DNA of 64,000 nucleotides from Daphnia pulex (GCF_021134715.1 NC_060021.1:11006501-11070500), one strand, 5' to 3'. Shown: positions 9,605 through 22,300, counted from the first letter of the stretch. The notes: generated by a model not told the origin, from the letters alone. Program-made: numbers and translations.

Positions 9605-10161
9605 CTAGTCGTCTTCAAGGCACCAATGTAGCCTAAATGCATGATTTGTCTCACAGCCCTTCAAAAATTGTTTCCGATCCTTGCACTCATCTGCCATCAT
9701 CCCTCCTGGCATTGAAGATATCAACCTAAAATGAACAGATTAAGAGATATAATCAAACCTGTTCCTACATGAGGCAAATTAACAACTTAAATTGACAAGT
9801 TAGTTACTAGACAAGAGGAAATTTCATTCGCCTCATGACCGTTACTGCAACATTGATTTCAGACTGAACATGGAATTTCACTTAAAACTACTTATTATCA
9901 AACTTGTCCATTTTAACCAAAGAAACCCCAGACCAACCTGAGGCTTCTTTCTCTATAATATACTTCTTAGAGAAAGTCGGTTTTATTAGACTTCAACCTT
10001 ACCAAAGCAATACACATATAGATATTAAAAATGTTCAGGCTAATTACTGTGTTAAGAGCGTTAACCATATCCTACAACTACGTTTTCAAAACTTAAATGA
10101 GAAACTAAAAAATTAGAAAACCCAGAATAACCACGTGTTGATCAACTTACATGTTCAGCAT
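9605..10161 (-). CDS. Short ORF spanning exons 1-2 of the snoRNA host gene (43 aa, hypothetical)
   Basis: Joining 10161-10151 to 9725-9605 gives an ORF of 44 codons with stop that crosses the splice junction in frame. It starts MLNMLISSMPGGMMADECKD and ends HWCLEDD, with three cysteines and a charged second half. Other short uORFs precede it in exon 1, so translation is uncertain; host transcripts often carry such ORFs and are degraded by nonsense-mediated decay. No known domain is recognised. Confidence 0.25.
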
Positions 10162-10342
10162 TTGAAGGATTGGTTTGAAATGAAAAGAAGTGACGTTGGC
10201 ACTTCCATATGTAAACTTCGTTCCCTAACCGTCAGACTGCGTTTTACGGTTTAATTTTTCTACCGCCCGATGGCTCTGCAACACCTTGTTGTTGCATTTA
10301 TTTAGGTACGTCAATTCTGTTCCCCCTTTATTAAAAAAGAAA

Positions 10343-10424
10343 GAAACGCGAACTCTTACTGAGAAGCAGGTGTGTTTACTTAATTAGGTCAAAGTTTTCT
10401 TGGCCGTTTTGTTAACCAAGAAAA
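10343..10424. promoter_or_regulatory. Probable bidirectional promoter (snoRNA host gene / Nrdp1)
   Basis: About 80 bp separate the pyrimidine-rich presumed start of the minus-strand host gene from the Nrdp1 start codon on the plus strand. No TATA box is seen on either side, consistent with a housekeeping divergent promoter. Start sites are inferred, not visible. Confidence 0.4.
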
Positions 10425-11663
10425 ATGGGAATTGAAATAAATCGATTTCAAGGAGAAGTTGATGAAGAATTGTTGTGTCCAATTTGTAGTTCAGTGCTCG
10501 AAAATCCGTTACAGGTAATAATGACAGTTCGCTTCCAAAAGCGAGAGTAGCAATAAAATTTCCCCAGAGGGAATGTGATGGATTTAATAGACTTGTAATT
10601 TCAGGCACCCAACTGTGAGCATGCATTTTGCTCTGCTTGCATTCACGAGTGGCTCTCGAGACAGCCAACTTGTCCTGTCGACAGACAAAACATAACCCCT
10701 CCTCAGCTGAGACCTGTTCCCAGAATACTTCGGAACCTACTATACAGGTTGGTGGTTTGGAAGTTTGAAACCTTATTATCAGTATGAAATTGTACCATTT
10801 CTCTATTATTTTTCTAGACTACAGCTCACTTGTGATAACTCTGTTTATGGGTGCACTGCAATATTGAAACTAGATGCCCTGGAGTCTCATGTACAAGAAT
10901 GTGAGTTCAATCCAAAGAGACCGGTGCCATGTGAGCTCGGCTGTGGGCTAGTTGTGCCAAAAGACGAGTTGAAAGTAAGTGGGTTGTTTTACAGGTTACA
11001 ACTTTAAATAGTACCTTATTTATGTTGATTGCATTTCCAGGAACACAACTGCGTGCGAGAGCTGCGCTCGTTGATGCAGGCCCAGCAATCGAAACTAGTT
11101 GAGGTGCAGGCGGAAGTAGCCGAGGGCAAATTTCAGATGAGCGAACAGAAACGAGAACTGCAGCTGCTGAAGGACTACATGCTAGCCATGCGGAACGCCA
11201 ATCCTTCGCTGCGGATTCTGGCAGATCAGATGGAAGCCGACGAAGTGAGACGCTGGGCCGAAACTCTACCCAAGGCGAGAGTCCTGCGCTGGGGTGGCAT
11301 GATCTCGACTCCGGACACGGTGCTACAGGTAATATCCTACAGTTGGCGAGCTCAATACATTCAATCAAATACGATAACCTTTTAAAGTTGCAGGCAATGA
11401 TCAAGAGAGCCCTTTCCGAATCGGGTTGCCCACCGCACATCATCCAGGATCTGATGGAAAACGCCCACGAACGGCGGTGGCCGACGGGATTGTCGTCGTT
11501 GGAAATCCGCCAGCTGAACCGGCGTCAATACGAGAACTATGTCTGCCGGAGGATTCCGGGCAAACAAGCCGTGGCCGTCATGGCCTGCGACAACGGACAT
11601 ATGAATCCAGATATGATATTGGAACCGGGTCTCATCATGATTTTTGCTCACGGTGTAGAGTGA
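10425..11663 (+). CDS. Nrdp1: E3 ubiquitin ligase NRDP1 (RNF41)
   Basis: Five exons, 10425-10514, 10605-10747, 10818-10974, 11041-11328 and 11394-11663, all joined by GT-AG introns of 65-90 bp; 315 residues against 317 in vertebrates. The N-terminal RING starts CPIC (residues 18-21) and ends with the unusual CPVD (Asp in place of the last Cys), as in the family. A TRAF-type zinc region (CDNSVYGC, CEFNPKRPVPCELGCG) and a coiled coil follow, then the conserved C-terminal substrate-binding domain (RWGGMISTPDTVL, NAHERRWP, RIPGKQAVAVMAC, GLIMIFAHGVE). The family ubiquitinates ErbB3-type receptors and BRUCE/Birc6 and acts in endosomal and mitochondrial quality control. The start codon (AAAAATGG) is the first in frame. 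No key residue is missing. Confidence 0.97.
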
Positions 11664-14034
11664 CACCCCGGAATTCTTGTCAGATTATTAATCCAACAAC
11701 ATGTTTGTCTTCAGTGTCCTCGCGACCGGCTGGACCACTCCAGCGAGCTGACACTAATGAATTTGTCCCTTTTGTCCTTTAGTTCAGAAGCAGCAGTCCT
11801 CTCAACTTACTTAAAAGAATCTGATTTATCTTTTTTCGAATTGTTTATCGTCATCAGTTACTTTCATTGAATCGTGCTCAGTTTGGGGGCTAGGTGTAGG
11901 TTTTTATTTGAAATGTTTCTCAATTGGTGTCCCCGCTCTTCGGCGGTTGTAAATGTTCGATACTTGATTAATGATGGCAAAAATCTTGTTTTCTTTCATC
12001 ATCAACTTTTATGTGCAAATAATGATAGTATATTCCGCCGATGCTGCGGAATAATAAATAATAAAACAATAACTGAGAAGTCAATCGTATGGTATAGACA
12101 GTGTGTGTTTGTGTGTATTTTTTTTTTATCTTTTCGTCGATTATTTTTCTGTTATTATCTTTTTCAAACCGGGTTTACTTCTTCTCTCTTTTCAGTTATA
12201 ATCACATCATCGTCACACATGTTATGTAACATTTTTGTTTTTTTCAAAGTGTGGAAATGGGTTGAGGGTTGGGGGTGGATTTTTTGGAGATGTAATCGCA
12301 CTACATCACATAGCCATGCTCATCCGAGTATTTAATCACATCACTCAAAAACACTTCCTCTTTTTTAATGAAGTTGATTTTCTTTCTTTTTCGAAACTTT
12401 GTTTTCGTCTCCATTCGAATGGCGGAGGGGAAGGATCGGCGGGTAGTGAAACAACATGATACGGGAAGCTAAAGAGATGATTTCAAAACAAGTTATTCAC
12501 AATTAAGGACAAAATCGATGAGCCAGAGAGAGATAGAGAGAGAGAGAGAGACGTAATAATAAAGTGGTTGGATCGAAATCAAACGTCAAAGAAAAACTAC
12601 ATTGTGTTTGTTGTGTCTGTGCGAACATGTATATACAATTCTTGTACTGAGCTTCTGGAATCTGAAACACACACACACGCATGGAAAATAAAAGACAAAT
12701 GATTGGCTTTTGTTTCGACGTAATAGAATCGATAATATAATATATAAAATCTTCTGTATATCTATTTAGAGAGAGAGAGAGAGAAAATAAAAGATGGGGG
12801 GTGAATCAAACGGCAATTAAAGTTTGTAAGGGGGGTGAGCGAGTTTCAGAATGAAGGGAAAAAATGGGGGGTAACCGACGATCCCGAATCTGCTGACAAT
12901 CGGATCTGATCTGTGAGGTCCGTTCGGTTTTGAACAAAAAAAAAAGAAAATCAAATAATCAAAAAAAGCCCACACTGCGCAACTGCAGCACACATTTGTT
13001 TGTTCTTCTCCTTGTCGCTTTAACCTCAATAATTCTTCGTCTCAAATTGGGCGGGGTCGGGAGAGGAAAGAAGCGCAGCAAGACGTCGTCGTCGCTCCAT
13101 AATGACGGCCAGTGAGCTCAATCTCGCTCGCGCGAGCACGAACACGAGAGAGAGAGGGAGAGAAAGATAATGTGGGTAATCACGACACGACTTGTCCACA
13201 GACCCGCGCAACCAGCACACACGCTGGGAGGACAACAAAAACCAAAAGAAACGGGTTGAGGAGCAGGAGAAATGGTTGTTGTTGTTGTCGTCGGCTCTGT
13301 GGTGACAATTTTTGAACACAGTCTCAGGTAATTTATACATAGCATGATACAATCAGTCGATGGGACTCTTTTTTTTTTGTCTTTTTTTTCAATACATCCA
13401 ACTCGCTAATTAGAGGTGGAAAATCAAAATACGTGTGGTGTGTGTGTACTCACTGCGTGAGTCTGTGCGGAGTGGAAACGAGGGAAGAAGGTCAAATAAT
13501 CGAAATGGCGACATAATAAGACACGACCAGCGGATGGTGAGAGCAACAACAGTGGAGGTTATAAATGGAAAGACGAAGTCACACACACACACACAGAGAG
13601 AGATACTCAGGTCATCGAGTCAACGAATTGGAATGGAGCAAATTGGGAGAGTTGGTTGCTGTTGTCGATGGAGAAAACGGAAGCTCCACCGCAAGAAATT
13701 GCGGATGAATGCGCTTTCCTATTCAATCCTCCATTCGGAAGAGAATTAGGAAAACCAAATATGAAATCTTTTTCACGGAACAACAACATCATCGCCATCT
13801 TTCTTGCCTTTGTTTAGACACACAACCGCAATGTGAATTGGGAATTTAGCCATACGCAATCCATTCCGGATTCCCCCCACCCTCTCTATTGGTGGGAGGG
13901 GCCAAAAAGAAACGAGTAGAACAAACGAGATGTGTAGCAAAGACACACACATAAATAATAATTAAAAAAAAACACCCAATCAATGACAGATTATTAAAAA
14001 CGGGGGGGGGATGTCATTCCGGAATTTTTCTTTT
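11664..14034. other. Nrdp1 3' UTR and intergenic / klu-like 3' UTR
   Basis: No coding sequence. Poly(A) signals for Nrdp1 are possible at 12053 (AATAAA), 12558 and 12687. (GA)n runs lie at about 12528-12552 and 12769-12785 and a short (CA)n at 12667. The right part would hold the 3' UTR of the minus-strand zinc-finger gene; no canonical signal for it was found. ORFs here are short and low complexity. Confidence 0.6.
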
Positions 14035-16392
14035 TTATCCGGAATCTTTGCACCGTGGATCGGAGACATGGCCCAAGTCCAAGTCTTCGCTGCGGGTGTG
14101 CGTCCTGAGGTGCCTGGTAATCATGTCGCGTCGGCAGGCGGCGTAGGAGCACTGCGGGCAGCGGTAGGGCTTCTCGCCCGTGTGCGTCCGCTGGTGGGTG
14201 CTGAGGTGATCGGAGCGTGAAAACACCTGGCCGCAGATGCGGCAAGTGTACGGCTTGAGACCCGTGTGCAGCCGCATGTGGCGAGTCAACATGTCGCTGC
14301 GGGCAAACGGCCGCTGACACACTTCGCACTGGTAGCCCTTGACGACCACGCCGGAATCGGCCGAGGGGACGGGTCCAGCTGCTGCTGCTGCTGCAGCCGA
14401 CGATGAAATGGTTGGGGTCGTGGCGCCACTGGTGGTGCCACCGTTGAGCAGGGCTGAAGTCCTTTGCAGTTGGACGGGCAACTTGTGCCGCGACGTCAAA
14501 TGTTTGACCAGCCGGTCGTGCTGGTCGAAAATCTGGCCGCAAATCTCACAGCCGAAGGCGGCCGGATGGGGGCCGCCCGGAAGCAAAAGCGGAGCGGCCA
14601 TAGAGATGGGCGAAATGGCCTCGCTGTCGGCCGACAAGTCGACGGACGAGGAGGAATATTCGACGGCCGAGAGGTACTGCGACAGCGACAGGCTGCGCGT
14701 CAGAGCTTTGAGTCGCGACCCGCGCGATTTGCCCACACGCGAAGACGTCGCCGTCAGATGCGACGGATGCGACGGAGGCGGCGTCTCCAGTCCGCCGCAC
14801 AGCGGAGAGGAGAAGGCCGACAACAACTCGGACGACGACACAGAGGCCGTGCTCGTGTTGGTGCTGTTGGTCTGGTTGGGGCTGTCGGAGCTGACGCTGC
14901 TGCCAGAGCGGACAGACAAGTCGACGGGAGACTCTTGCTGGCCAAAGAGCGGCGACCAGCTGTCGGTCGAGTCGGACGAGTTGCGCTTGAGCGACACCAT
15001 CAGCGGCGGCGGCCGCAAGTGTTCCAGTCGGCTCAGCCGCTGGTGGTGGCCGTGACCAGCACTGCCACCACCGCTGCTGCTGCCGCTGCTGCCGTTGAGC
15101 GACTGGGACGCCGCGGCGGACATGGCCGGCGTCAGGACCCAGGAGGCCGGAGCGGCCAGAGGTGTTGTCGTCGTTGTTGTCGCCTGGTGATTCGACGAGG
15201 ATTCGACTTGACCGCCGGCCATCAGTCGCTCCGAAACGGAATCGCTGCACAAATCCGAGTCGGACCTGGCCCGTCTACGATTCGACGGCTCCACCACGTC
15301 GAGGAGGAAGGAGCCGCCAGAGACGGGAGCTGCCGGGCGCATGGGTTGGCCCGTCAGGCTGCTGATGTAATGATGAAACGGCGAGCTGGAGGCGTGAGGC
15401 GGAGTGATGGCCTGATGAAGATGATGATGAAGCTGGTGGTGCTGGTGCGGATGATGATAATGAGCGACTCCTCTCTCCTTGACTCCTCCGCTGGTGGACA
15501 AGTTGAGGGGCGTGGCCGCGTCCGGCACGGTGAGCGATCGGCTGCGAGTGAACGCGGTGGCCGACGGGTCCGTCTGGTCGTTGGCCGGCGGTTCGGCGGC
15601 AAAGCTCAGCGGACTGAAGGAGATGCCGCTGGGCGAGTCGACGAAGGTGGCGCTGCCCTGACTGCACGGGCTGAGTTGACTCAGCCGGTCAGAGTAGGAC
15701 GAGGTGAGACCCAATCCGGGACTAAACACTTCCTCCTCGCCTTCCTCGTCGCTCTGCGTCATGCTGGCGCTGCGCTGGGCCGAGCAGACGGCCGCCGCCA
15801 CGACGGCCGGCATGACGTGGTCGAAACTGAACACTTGGCCGCCACTGTGCTGGTGCGGATGCAGGTGGTGGACGTGCTGGATGTGTCGCAAATTGCCCCG
15901 CATCCGCAATCGAGACATGGACATCAAAGTCTGTTGCTGCTGCGGCGACGGAGACTCGCCACTCCCCACCGACGACTCCATGCTGACCGACACGGGTTCC
16001 TCTTCTTCTTCTTCTTCTTCTTCCTCCTCTTCTTCTTCTTCTTCGTATTCTTCTTCTTCTTCTTCCTCGGAGAGACTGACGCAAATGCGTCCGCGTTGAT
16101 CGATGCCTTCGATTATCTCCGGCTCACTATTGTTGTTGTTGTTGTTGTTGTTTTTGTTGTTGTTGCGGAGACTACTATGATTACTACTACTGCGGATGTT
16201 GTTGTTGTTGCGGTTCTTGTTCCTGGCGACGGGACCGCCACAACCGACACTGGAATGAGCGCTATTAGTGATCCTACCAATGGGAGCACTGCCGACCAAG
16301 TGGGCGATTCTGCCGACCAGCTGATCCAATCGTTGGCGTTTGCGCTGCGTCGTCGACCTTGCTGGCCCAACGACTGACGTGGTCGAGATCAT
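14035..16392 (-). CDS. klu: Klumpfuss-like EGR/WT1-type C2H2 zinc-finger transcription factor (main coding exon)
   Basis: An open frame of 785 codons. Finger 1 (CEICGQIF, about residues 611-634) stands apart from fingers 2-4 (about 686-768), which are linked by HTG-KPY linkers. They carry EGR-type helices (ARSDMLTRH, SRSDHLSTH) and the YAACRRDMITRH finger that marks insect Klumpfuss. The rest is low complexity: a run of about 25 acidic residues (~108-133), Asn-rich, Ser-rich and His-rich stretches. Klu acts in neural and sensory-organ precursor fate, binding GC-rich DNA in the nucleus. An in-frame TAG at 16432-16434 precedes the first ATG, so the start lies in this exon. A 3' splice site (ATTGCAG|GAAGA) at 16625 implies upstream non-coding exons. 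Family assignment is from finger spacing and motif recall; other EGR-like genes are possible. Confidence 0.72.
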   Translation of the reverse strand: MISTTSVVGPARSTTQRKRQRLDQLVGRIAHLVGSAPIGRITNSAHSSVGCGGPVARNKNRNNNNIRSSSNHSSLRNNNKNNNNNNNNSEPEIIEGIDQRGRICVSLSEEEEEEEYEEEEEEEEEEEEEEEEPVSVSMESSVGSGESPSPQQQQTLMSMSRLRMRGNLRHIQHVHHLHPHQHSGGQVFSFDHVMPAVVAAAVCSAQRSASMTQSDEEGEEEVFSPGLGLTSSYSDRLSQLSPCSQGSATFVDSPSGISFSPLSFAAEPPANDQTDPSATAFTRSRSLTVPDAATPLNLSTSGGVKERGVAHYHHPHQHHQLHHHLHQAITPPHASSSPFHHYISSLTGQPMRPAAPVSGGSFLLDVVEPSNRRRARSDSDLCSDSVSERLMAGGQVESSSNHQATTTTTTPLAAPASWVLTPAMSAAASQSLNGSSGSSSGGGSAGHGHHQRLSRLEHLRPPPLMVSLKRNSSDSTDSWSPLFGQQESPVDLSVRSGSSVSSDSPNQTNSTNTSTASVSSSELLSAFSSPLCGGLETPPPSHPSHLTATSSRVGKSRGSRLKALTRSLSLSQYLSAVEYSSSSVDLSADSEAISPISMAAPLLLPGGPHPAAFGCEICGQIFDQHDRLVKHLTSRHKLPVQLQRTSALLNGGTTSGATTPTISSSAAAAAAAGPVPSADSGVVVKGYQCEVCQRPFARSDMLTRHMRLHTGLKPYTCRICGQVFSRSDHLSTHQRTHTGEKPYRCPQCSYAACRRDMITRHLRTHTRSEDLDLGHVSDPRCKDSG
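15993..16068 (-). repeat. GAA/GAG repeat encoding poly-Glu in the zinc-finger gene
   Basis: Plus strand shows TTC/CTC triplets almost without interruption. In the gene's frame they encode about 25 Glu with one Tyr. A second triplet run (GTT) at about 16130-16160 encodes poly-Asn. Both are likely length-variable. Confidence 0.85.
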
Positions 16393-19300
16393 TCTTGTTT
16401 GGGATTCTGCTGGCTGGACAAGACCTAACGGCTACTCCAACGACGGCCAGCACCAACGTGGCCGTGACACTACAACTCACAACTCGGGTGGACGGGCGAT
16501 GATGATGCTGGGCAACTGGGCGAACCAATCCAACTGCACTGAGCCACTTTGTGTTTGAGACAGCAGCAGCAGCAGCAGTCCTGCAGCGTCCAGGGAGACC
16601 ACTGGTTGGCCCACCAAGAGTCTTCCTGCAATATCGGGGAGAGAAAAAAATAGTAAAGACATGAGTGACATTGAATTCTCAACAGGGATCTTTCCACATC
16701 CCTCACTCTCTCTCCACGCTTCATGTCACTGTTCATCCCCCCTTCACTTGTCTGTTTGCCACATTAGCTACAAATAATGAGCTCTTGTACGAGTGGACAG
16801 TAACCAGTACGCAGACACACACCCACACACAGACATACACAGTGTGTGTGTGTGTGTGTGATGGACAAGGCGAATTCAACTAGACCGTGGCAAAACGAAA
16901 AAGAGAAAACTGCTCGACGTCTTAATTCCCCGTCTAAACATGTACAGTCGACGCACGCTAGTAGTTTCTTCGATCTTCTTCCACTTCTACTGCTCAGTGA
17001 ATAAGTTGTCTGCTGTGGCTGGATACTTAGCCCAACTCATTAACTAGGGCTGGATGAATCTAACCTGATTACGTTGGTCTAATTCCCGCAGGCAAAGCCT
17101 TTGGTCTCTCGGCCGTCTAGAGAGGCACATGATTTCCTTGAGTCAATTCTTTATTAAAATCACGCGGTGACACAGAAGCCGACGAATTCGAACTGTCAAA
17201 GTTGTGCCAAACGAAAAAGAAAAAAAAAGTTGGTGCGGCGTTGCCACACGATTGCACCAAAGCGACAAACGCAGTCGCTAGCAAAAAGAAAAATCATTTT
17301 CAAAAAGAAAAAGAAAAAATAAACGCAATAAAAAAAAAAGCAGAAAAATAAAATAAAATAATTAAAAAAATAGTCTTAAATAAAAAGGTGTACACATAGT
17401 CTGCACACGTATGTTTCGGGCGGGAGTGTCTCCCGCTATTGATTGCCATACACCAGTATTGATTTCCAGGCGTACATATATATATATATATATAAAGCGT
17501 ATATAGGCCTCTCGGTCTACTACTACTAGTCTATCTATCTCGGCGTCTTCTACATATTTCACCGGATGGCAGACTCTTAAATATGTGAAGGAGAAGCAGA
17601 AAAAAAAGTTTACTCTCACTCACTCACTCACTGCCTTCTTGTGTATAGCTTACAAATAATAAATAGAGAGGGAGCCAGGAGCCAGTCAGAGTTTTTCCTT
17701 TTCTTTTTTCCCGAACGGAGGGAAAATGTCCCATCCAGTCGATGGAAGAAAAAAGAAAAGTAGAAGCTCATCACGCAGAGACTATTTTTTTATTTTCTAT
17801 TTTTTTTCTTATCTCAAAGAAGAAAAAGAAGAAAATGATAGAGGGGATGAAGAAGACTGTGATCTGCGTCAGCAGCAACACACTAACGGGTGAAGCCGAA
17901 CGTGAGGGAGAAACTCACGAAAAGAAATAGACACACACAACATTCTTGAAGATCAAGGACACACGGAGCAACGGGGTAGAGAGAGTCCTGGCAACACGAA
18001 CCCTCCCAAAAAGAAAGAAAGAACAAGTCAAAAGAAAAACACGGAGATGATCACAACAACAACGTCGTCCGTCGTTCTCCCGCGTTACTTTTTCTTCTTT
18101 TTCCCCATCATCAAATTCGGGATCGAATTTTCTTTGACGACGGACAGACATAGTGTCGTTAGCGGGGCGCCGTGAATGTGAGACCGCGATGCGGTCAATC
18201 ATCCATCTTTACCGTGTCTATCAAGAAAAAAGGCCCCTCCCACCACCAGGGCGTGACGCAATGGCCAGGTGTCAAAATGGGCCACCAACGTGTCAAGAGG
18301 ACGACTCTTTTTTTCTTCCGCCATCTCCCAATTGAAAAAATTGAAAAGAATCAAGTGACAAGTCGAAAACTTACATCCTGGCTGACATTGCAGTGCACCG
18401 TCTCGAGGAGCTGCCAACCCCACAGCCCGTGATTATACAACTCTTTGATGGCAAATGGCAAATGGGGGTTGAAACAACAACAACCACAACACTCAAACAA
18501 CAATGTTGTGTGGTGGTGGTGGTGGGGAGTTGATAGTGTCTGACTGGTCCACACAAACACACACAAAACAACACGACAAAATCGTTTGATTCGCTCACGA
18601 TCAAAAATATAAGACCAAGGAGATCGAGTGTGTGCGGGAGTCACTGGAAACGCCGAAGCGCACTCAACGACGTCCCGATGGCACCTGCCTAGAAATACGG
18701 CGACTACACCGAAGCTATAGGGACGGACTGACGGACGGGAGTGGCGGTTGGGGGGGGGGAGCACCTTCATCACGACGCCGACGCCATGCAGCATCGCCAA
18801 CCCCCCCCTTTTCCAACCTTTCCACGTCCAATCTCTCAAACTCCTACTTTTTTCGTTTTCTTCTTTTTTCTTATTTGGCTGTTTTTCCGTGTTATATACC
18901 AACGGTTTTCTCTATCCCGCCCCCCCCCCTTCTTTTTTTTGGCCCGAGAGGTGGAAAAGAACCGTAAGTGGGGTTGGGAGGGGGGTGGTGGCGGGAGCGT
19001 AGAGCAAAAAGTGATGACGTCAATGGCACAAGCTCAAGAATCAATACCAGGTTCTCTGCTGCTGCTGCTGTTGGCTCCTCAAAGGGCGTTGGTTCCGCTC
19101 CCGCTGTCGTCGTCCCTCGACTCCCGATTCCCGTTTTCCTTCACGAAATGTTTTTTTTTTTCTTTTTTCTAAAGAAGAGAGAAGAAAAAAGGGGGGCCTC
19201 GATCGACATCTGACATGGCCGCCCCGCCTAGCGGCCATCAATCTCCCGCCCCTCCGCCATTGCAAAAGATGAGAGGAGAAATCAAACGGGAGAGAAATTT

Positions 19301-22300
19301 AATTGCGCCATGGCCAATCATTAAGACAGAAATAACGTCATCTGTTGGTCGTCTAATGCACGCAGACGAATAGATTGTGACGTCTGGTGCGCGGCACTTG
19401 TTGGCACGCGGCTATTTATTCAAAGAAGTCGAGCGGGAACAGGGCGGGAGCGGCCATGTCTGTATTTGTCTACCATCTTTTTATTTTGTTTTGTTTTTAC
19501 CACGGGTGGGGGGTCGTGGTTGGACTCTACGCAATACCGGCGGAGAGGCTTATTGACTTTGTCTCGGCCAAACTTAGTCAAACAAAATGTGTTCAGCTGG
19601 GCACTTGATGTATGTCGGTCATTGGCACCAGCACCACCGCCGCCGCCGCCGCCTAATCCCGTCAAACTCTCCCCAGTGTTTCACGCTACGCTTTCTAGTT
19701 GAACGCGGCCTTGGCCAAGGCCGTGCGACTAGTCGCTTACCGCCAGAGCGCAGGACCATCACGACTTGAATTCAAAATAGGCGCCCTGAACTTGTCAAAA
19801 TTTCCGCCGATCGAAATTCAAATTTTCGGCGCCAAAATTTCAAAAACAAAAAAACAAAAAATGTGGGAGGCTCCTGATTGCCTCCTGTCCAGTCGCATTA
19901 GATGAAAACCCCGTGACGTGCCTAATAAAAAAACAAAACAAGAGTCGGACATGCACATATACGCCGCACAAAGAAAAATAGTACTATATCTAGTGTGTAG
20001 TTGTTGTTGTTGTTGTTGGATAGATGATACGCCCCACCTACGCAGACTGGCGAGTTGCGGCTTGAACTTTTCCCTGGCTGAACTCACACGGAATGGGTGT
20101 GGGTGTGTGTGTGTGTAAAACACTCGGCGAAACAACACACACACAGCTGGGCTGGCTGCAGCGTTGCGTATGTAACGTGTCGTGCGGGATTGTCGCCCCT
20201 TTTGTGATGAGCAGCAAGGGGAAAAAAAAGGGGGCAGAGAAAGACGAACGCGGAACGGGATGGAACGAAACGGAACGAACCGAACAAAACAAAATTCTTT
20301 TTATTTTTCGTTTGGGTGGCAAGAGGAAAAAAAACGAACAAAAATTTCCTGTTTCCTGTTGCTGGTGATGAGCTCCTGTCGCTTATTTCATCTTCCAACA
20401 TTTTCAATTGTGTGTGACGTACAGAGGCGACCCAAATAGGATCCGTCGAACGCCAAAAAACAAACCAAAAAAATGATTCCCACCCGAATACGATCGACAT
20501 GTCCTGGCCAATAACCAAATTTATTGACCAACCTGGGCGACCCCACGATTTATGGGATCTGCTTTTTTTTCAATTAAGTAGATGCAACAAGTCGCCAGAG
20601 GAGAAATGAAAAATCCCAAAAGGAGGAGGAAGAAGAAGAAGAAGAAGGAGAATTTCTCAAAACCCACAAGACGGGCAGGGGCAGAGAGACAAGACCCTAG
20701 AGGGCACGTACGTCTAAGTCTAAGAGGAGCAACAGGTGGACCATCGCCTCTTTCTTCTTTCTTCTTCTCTTTCCTGGGCTGCTGATATTTATACACACAC
20801 GGCGTGTGTGTGTGTGTGTGTACCTGTGTGGTGGTGGTGGTGGTGGCTGCCGGGCTATCCACATATCTCTTCGCCTCATCTCAAGAGTTAGACTATAGCT
20901 CCCAGCCAAAGCTTCAAACAGACACACAGCCACCACCCTCTTTTCCACTTCTTCTTCTTCTTCTGCTTTTGCTTCTTCTGCTTCCTATTTCTACACACAC
21001 ACAACCTCACTGTTATGTATCAAGTCCCTTCTCCCAAGTTCAGTCACAGCAACGGCACGTCGCAATAACATCACGGCACCAATTTGGCTCGAGTTTTTTG
21101 GCGGGCACATTTGAAATGCAATCGACTTACCTCGGATTTCGATGGGTTGAATAATATCAAATGACGGGTGAGCACCGGTAGTGATACAATGATGAGCACA
21201 CTTTGTCGAAACGTTGTCAAAAGTATTTCAAAAAACTTGAAACGTCGAATCGAAAACAAACGGAAGACGACGATAGAGTCAAAAAACAAATGATAATCGT
21301 CAAAAATATGAGGATGATGGATGGGAGTGATGGATGGATGGATGGATGCGCGTGTGCGACTAGCGCGGCAGTGCGGGTACGACTGAAGGGCACCGTTGCG
21401 TTGCTGCCAGTAGCCACCGCCTATAAGACTCGAGGGGACACACCGCTGCCGCCGCCACCATCGCGCCCGCCCGGGTCCAACGCGTCGGCGGGGCGGGCGG
21501 GCGGGCGACCGGGGCCCGGCACAACAACTAAGGAGCACCCCACTCGAAGGGTCCGCCCTCTTTTTTCTCTCTCTCTCTCTCATCTCACCAGTGATTGTGG
21601 AAGTAAAATAAAAAATAAAAAAAAAAGGTAATAGGAATGGAGTGTGTTGTGGGTGGAGGAGGGAGGTGGGAGGATGCAAAGGTCGTTCCATCTTCTCCCG
21701 AAAAAAGAAGCTACTACTACTACAACAACAACAACCCAAAGGGAGGGAAGCATCAGCGTCCCGAAACAACACGAAGGCTGCTGCTGCTGCTGCTCCCGCT
21801 GCGTTTTTCTTTCCATCCTCAACTTCTTCTTCTTCTTCTTCCAACATATTCCAAAAAATATAAAAAGAGAATCCTTTTTAAACAAAATAGTAGCCAAGCT
21901 TCTTAGTTTATTCATTTCCTCGCACACAAAGAAAAAACCCCAAAAAATTTATTTATCTACTTTCATCGGGAGAAAAAATTTAATTTCATCAAAATGCCCA
22001 CCGTTTCAAATTTCCGAGTTGAAGAAGAAGAAGAAAAAAATGTTTTTTTTCTTTTTCACAAAAGGTAAAAACGTGTTTTTCACCTGGGGGTTTTGGTGAG
22101 GAGTCACATAAACACACTCTCCCACACAACACGTATGCATAGTACACACACACAGGAGAGCAAAGGTAAAAAAGAAAAAAGATATGTGTGTATAAAAAGA
22201 GCGCAGAGCCTCGAGTCGAATAAGCTTCTCACGCAACGCTCAAAGCCCCGGGAGAAAGAAAAGAGATATGAAATCAAATAAGAGAGAGGGGGCGGAGGAC

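Larger units (their letters stand above)
5970..10342 (-). ncRNA. Multi-exon snoRNA host gene (SNHG-like)
   Basis: Minus-strand transcript rebuilt from splice signals. Clear exons: ~10342-10151, 9725-9597, 9165-9094, 8876-8818, about 8594-8545, 8375-8315, 8121-8063, 7884-7839, 7776-7704, 7511-7458, 7297-7231, then 6429-6325 and 6012-~5970; one or more exons between 6430 and 7230 are unresolved. Donors are mostly GTAAGT/GTAATA-like and acceptors TTGCAG/TTTTAG-like. Exons are only 45-130 nt, carry no long ORF and do not resemble each other, whereas snoRNA-like sequences in neighbouring introns are conserved copies. That pattern, with the conserved part in the introns, is the hallmark of snoRNA host genes (UHG/Gas5 type). 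A pyrimidine run CTTTCTTTTTT at about 10343 may be a 5'-TOP start. The 5' end lies within about 100 bp of Nrdp1. Confidence 0.7.

Noticed and set aside
12528-12785. GA-rich stretches as possible GAGA-factor sites
   Set aside because: Plain microsatellites within a 3' UTR; no promoter context.
14464-16377. 637-codon plus-strand ORF opposite the zinc-finger gene
   Set aside because: It is the antisense shadow of a GC-rich, repeat-rich coding exon; composition is Arg-rich and no domain is present.
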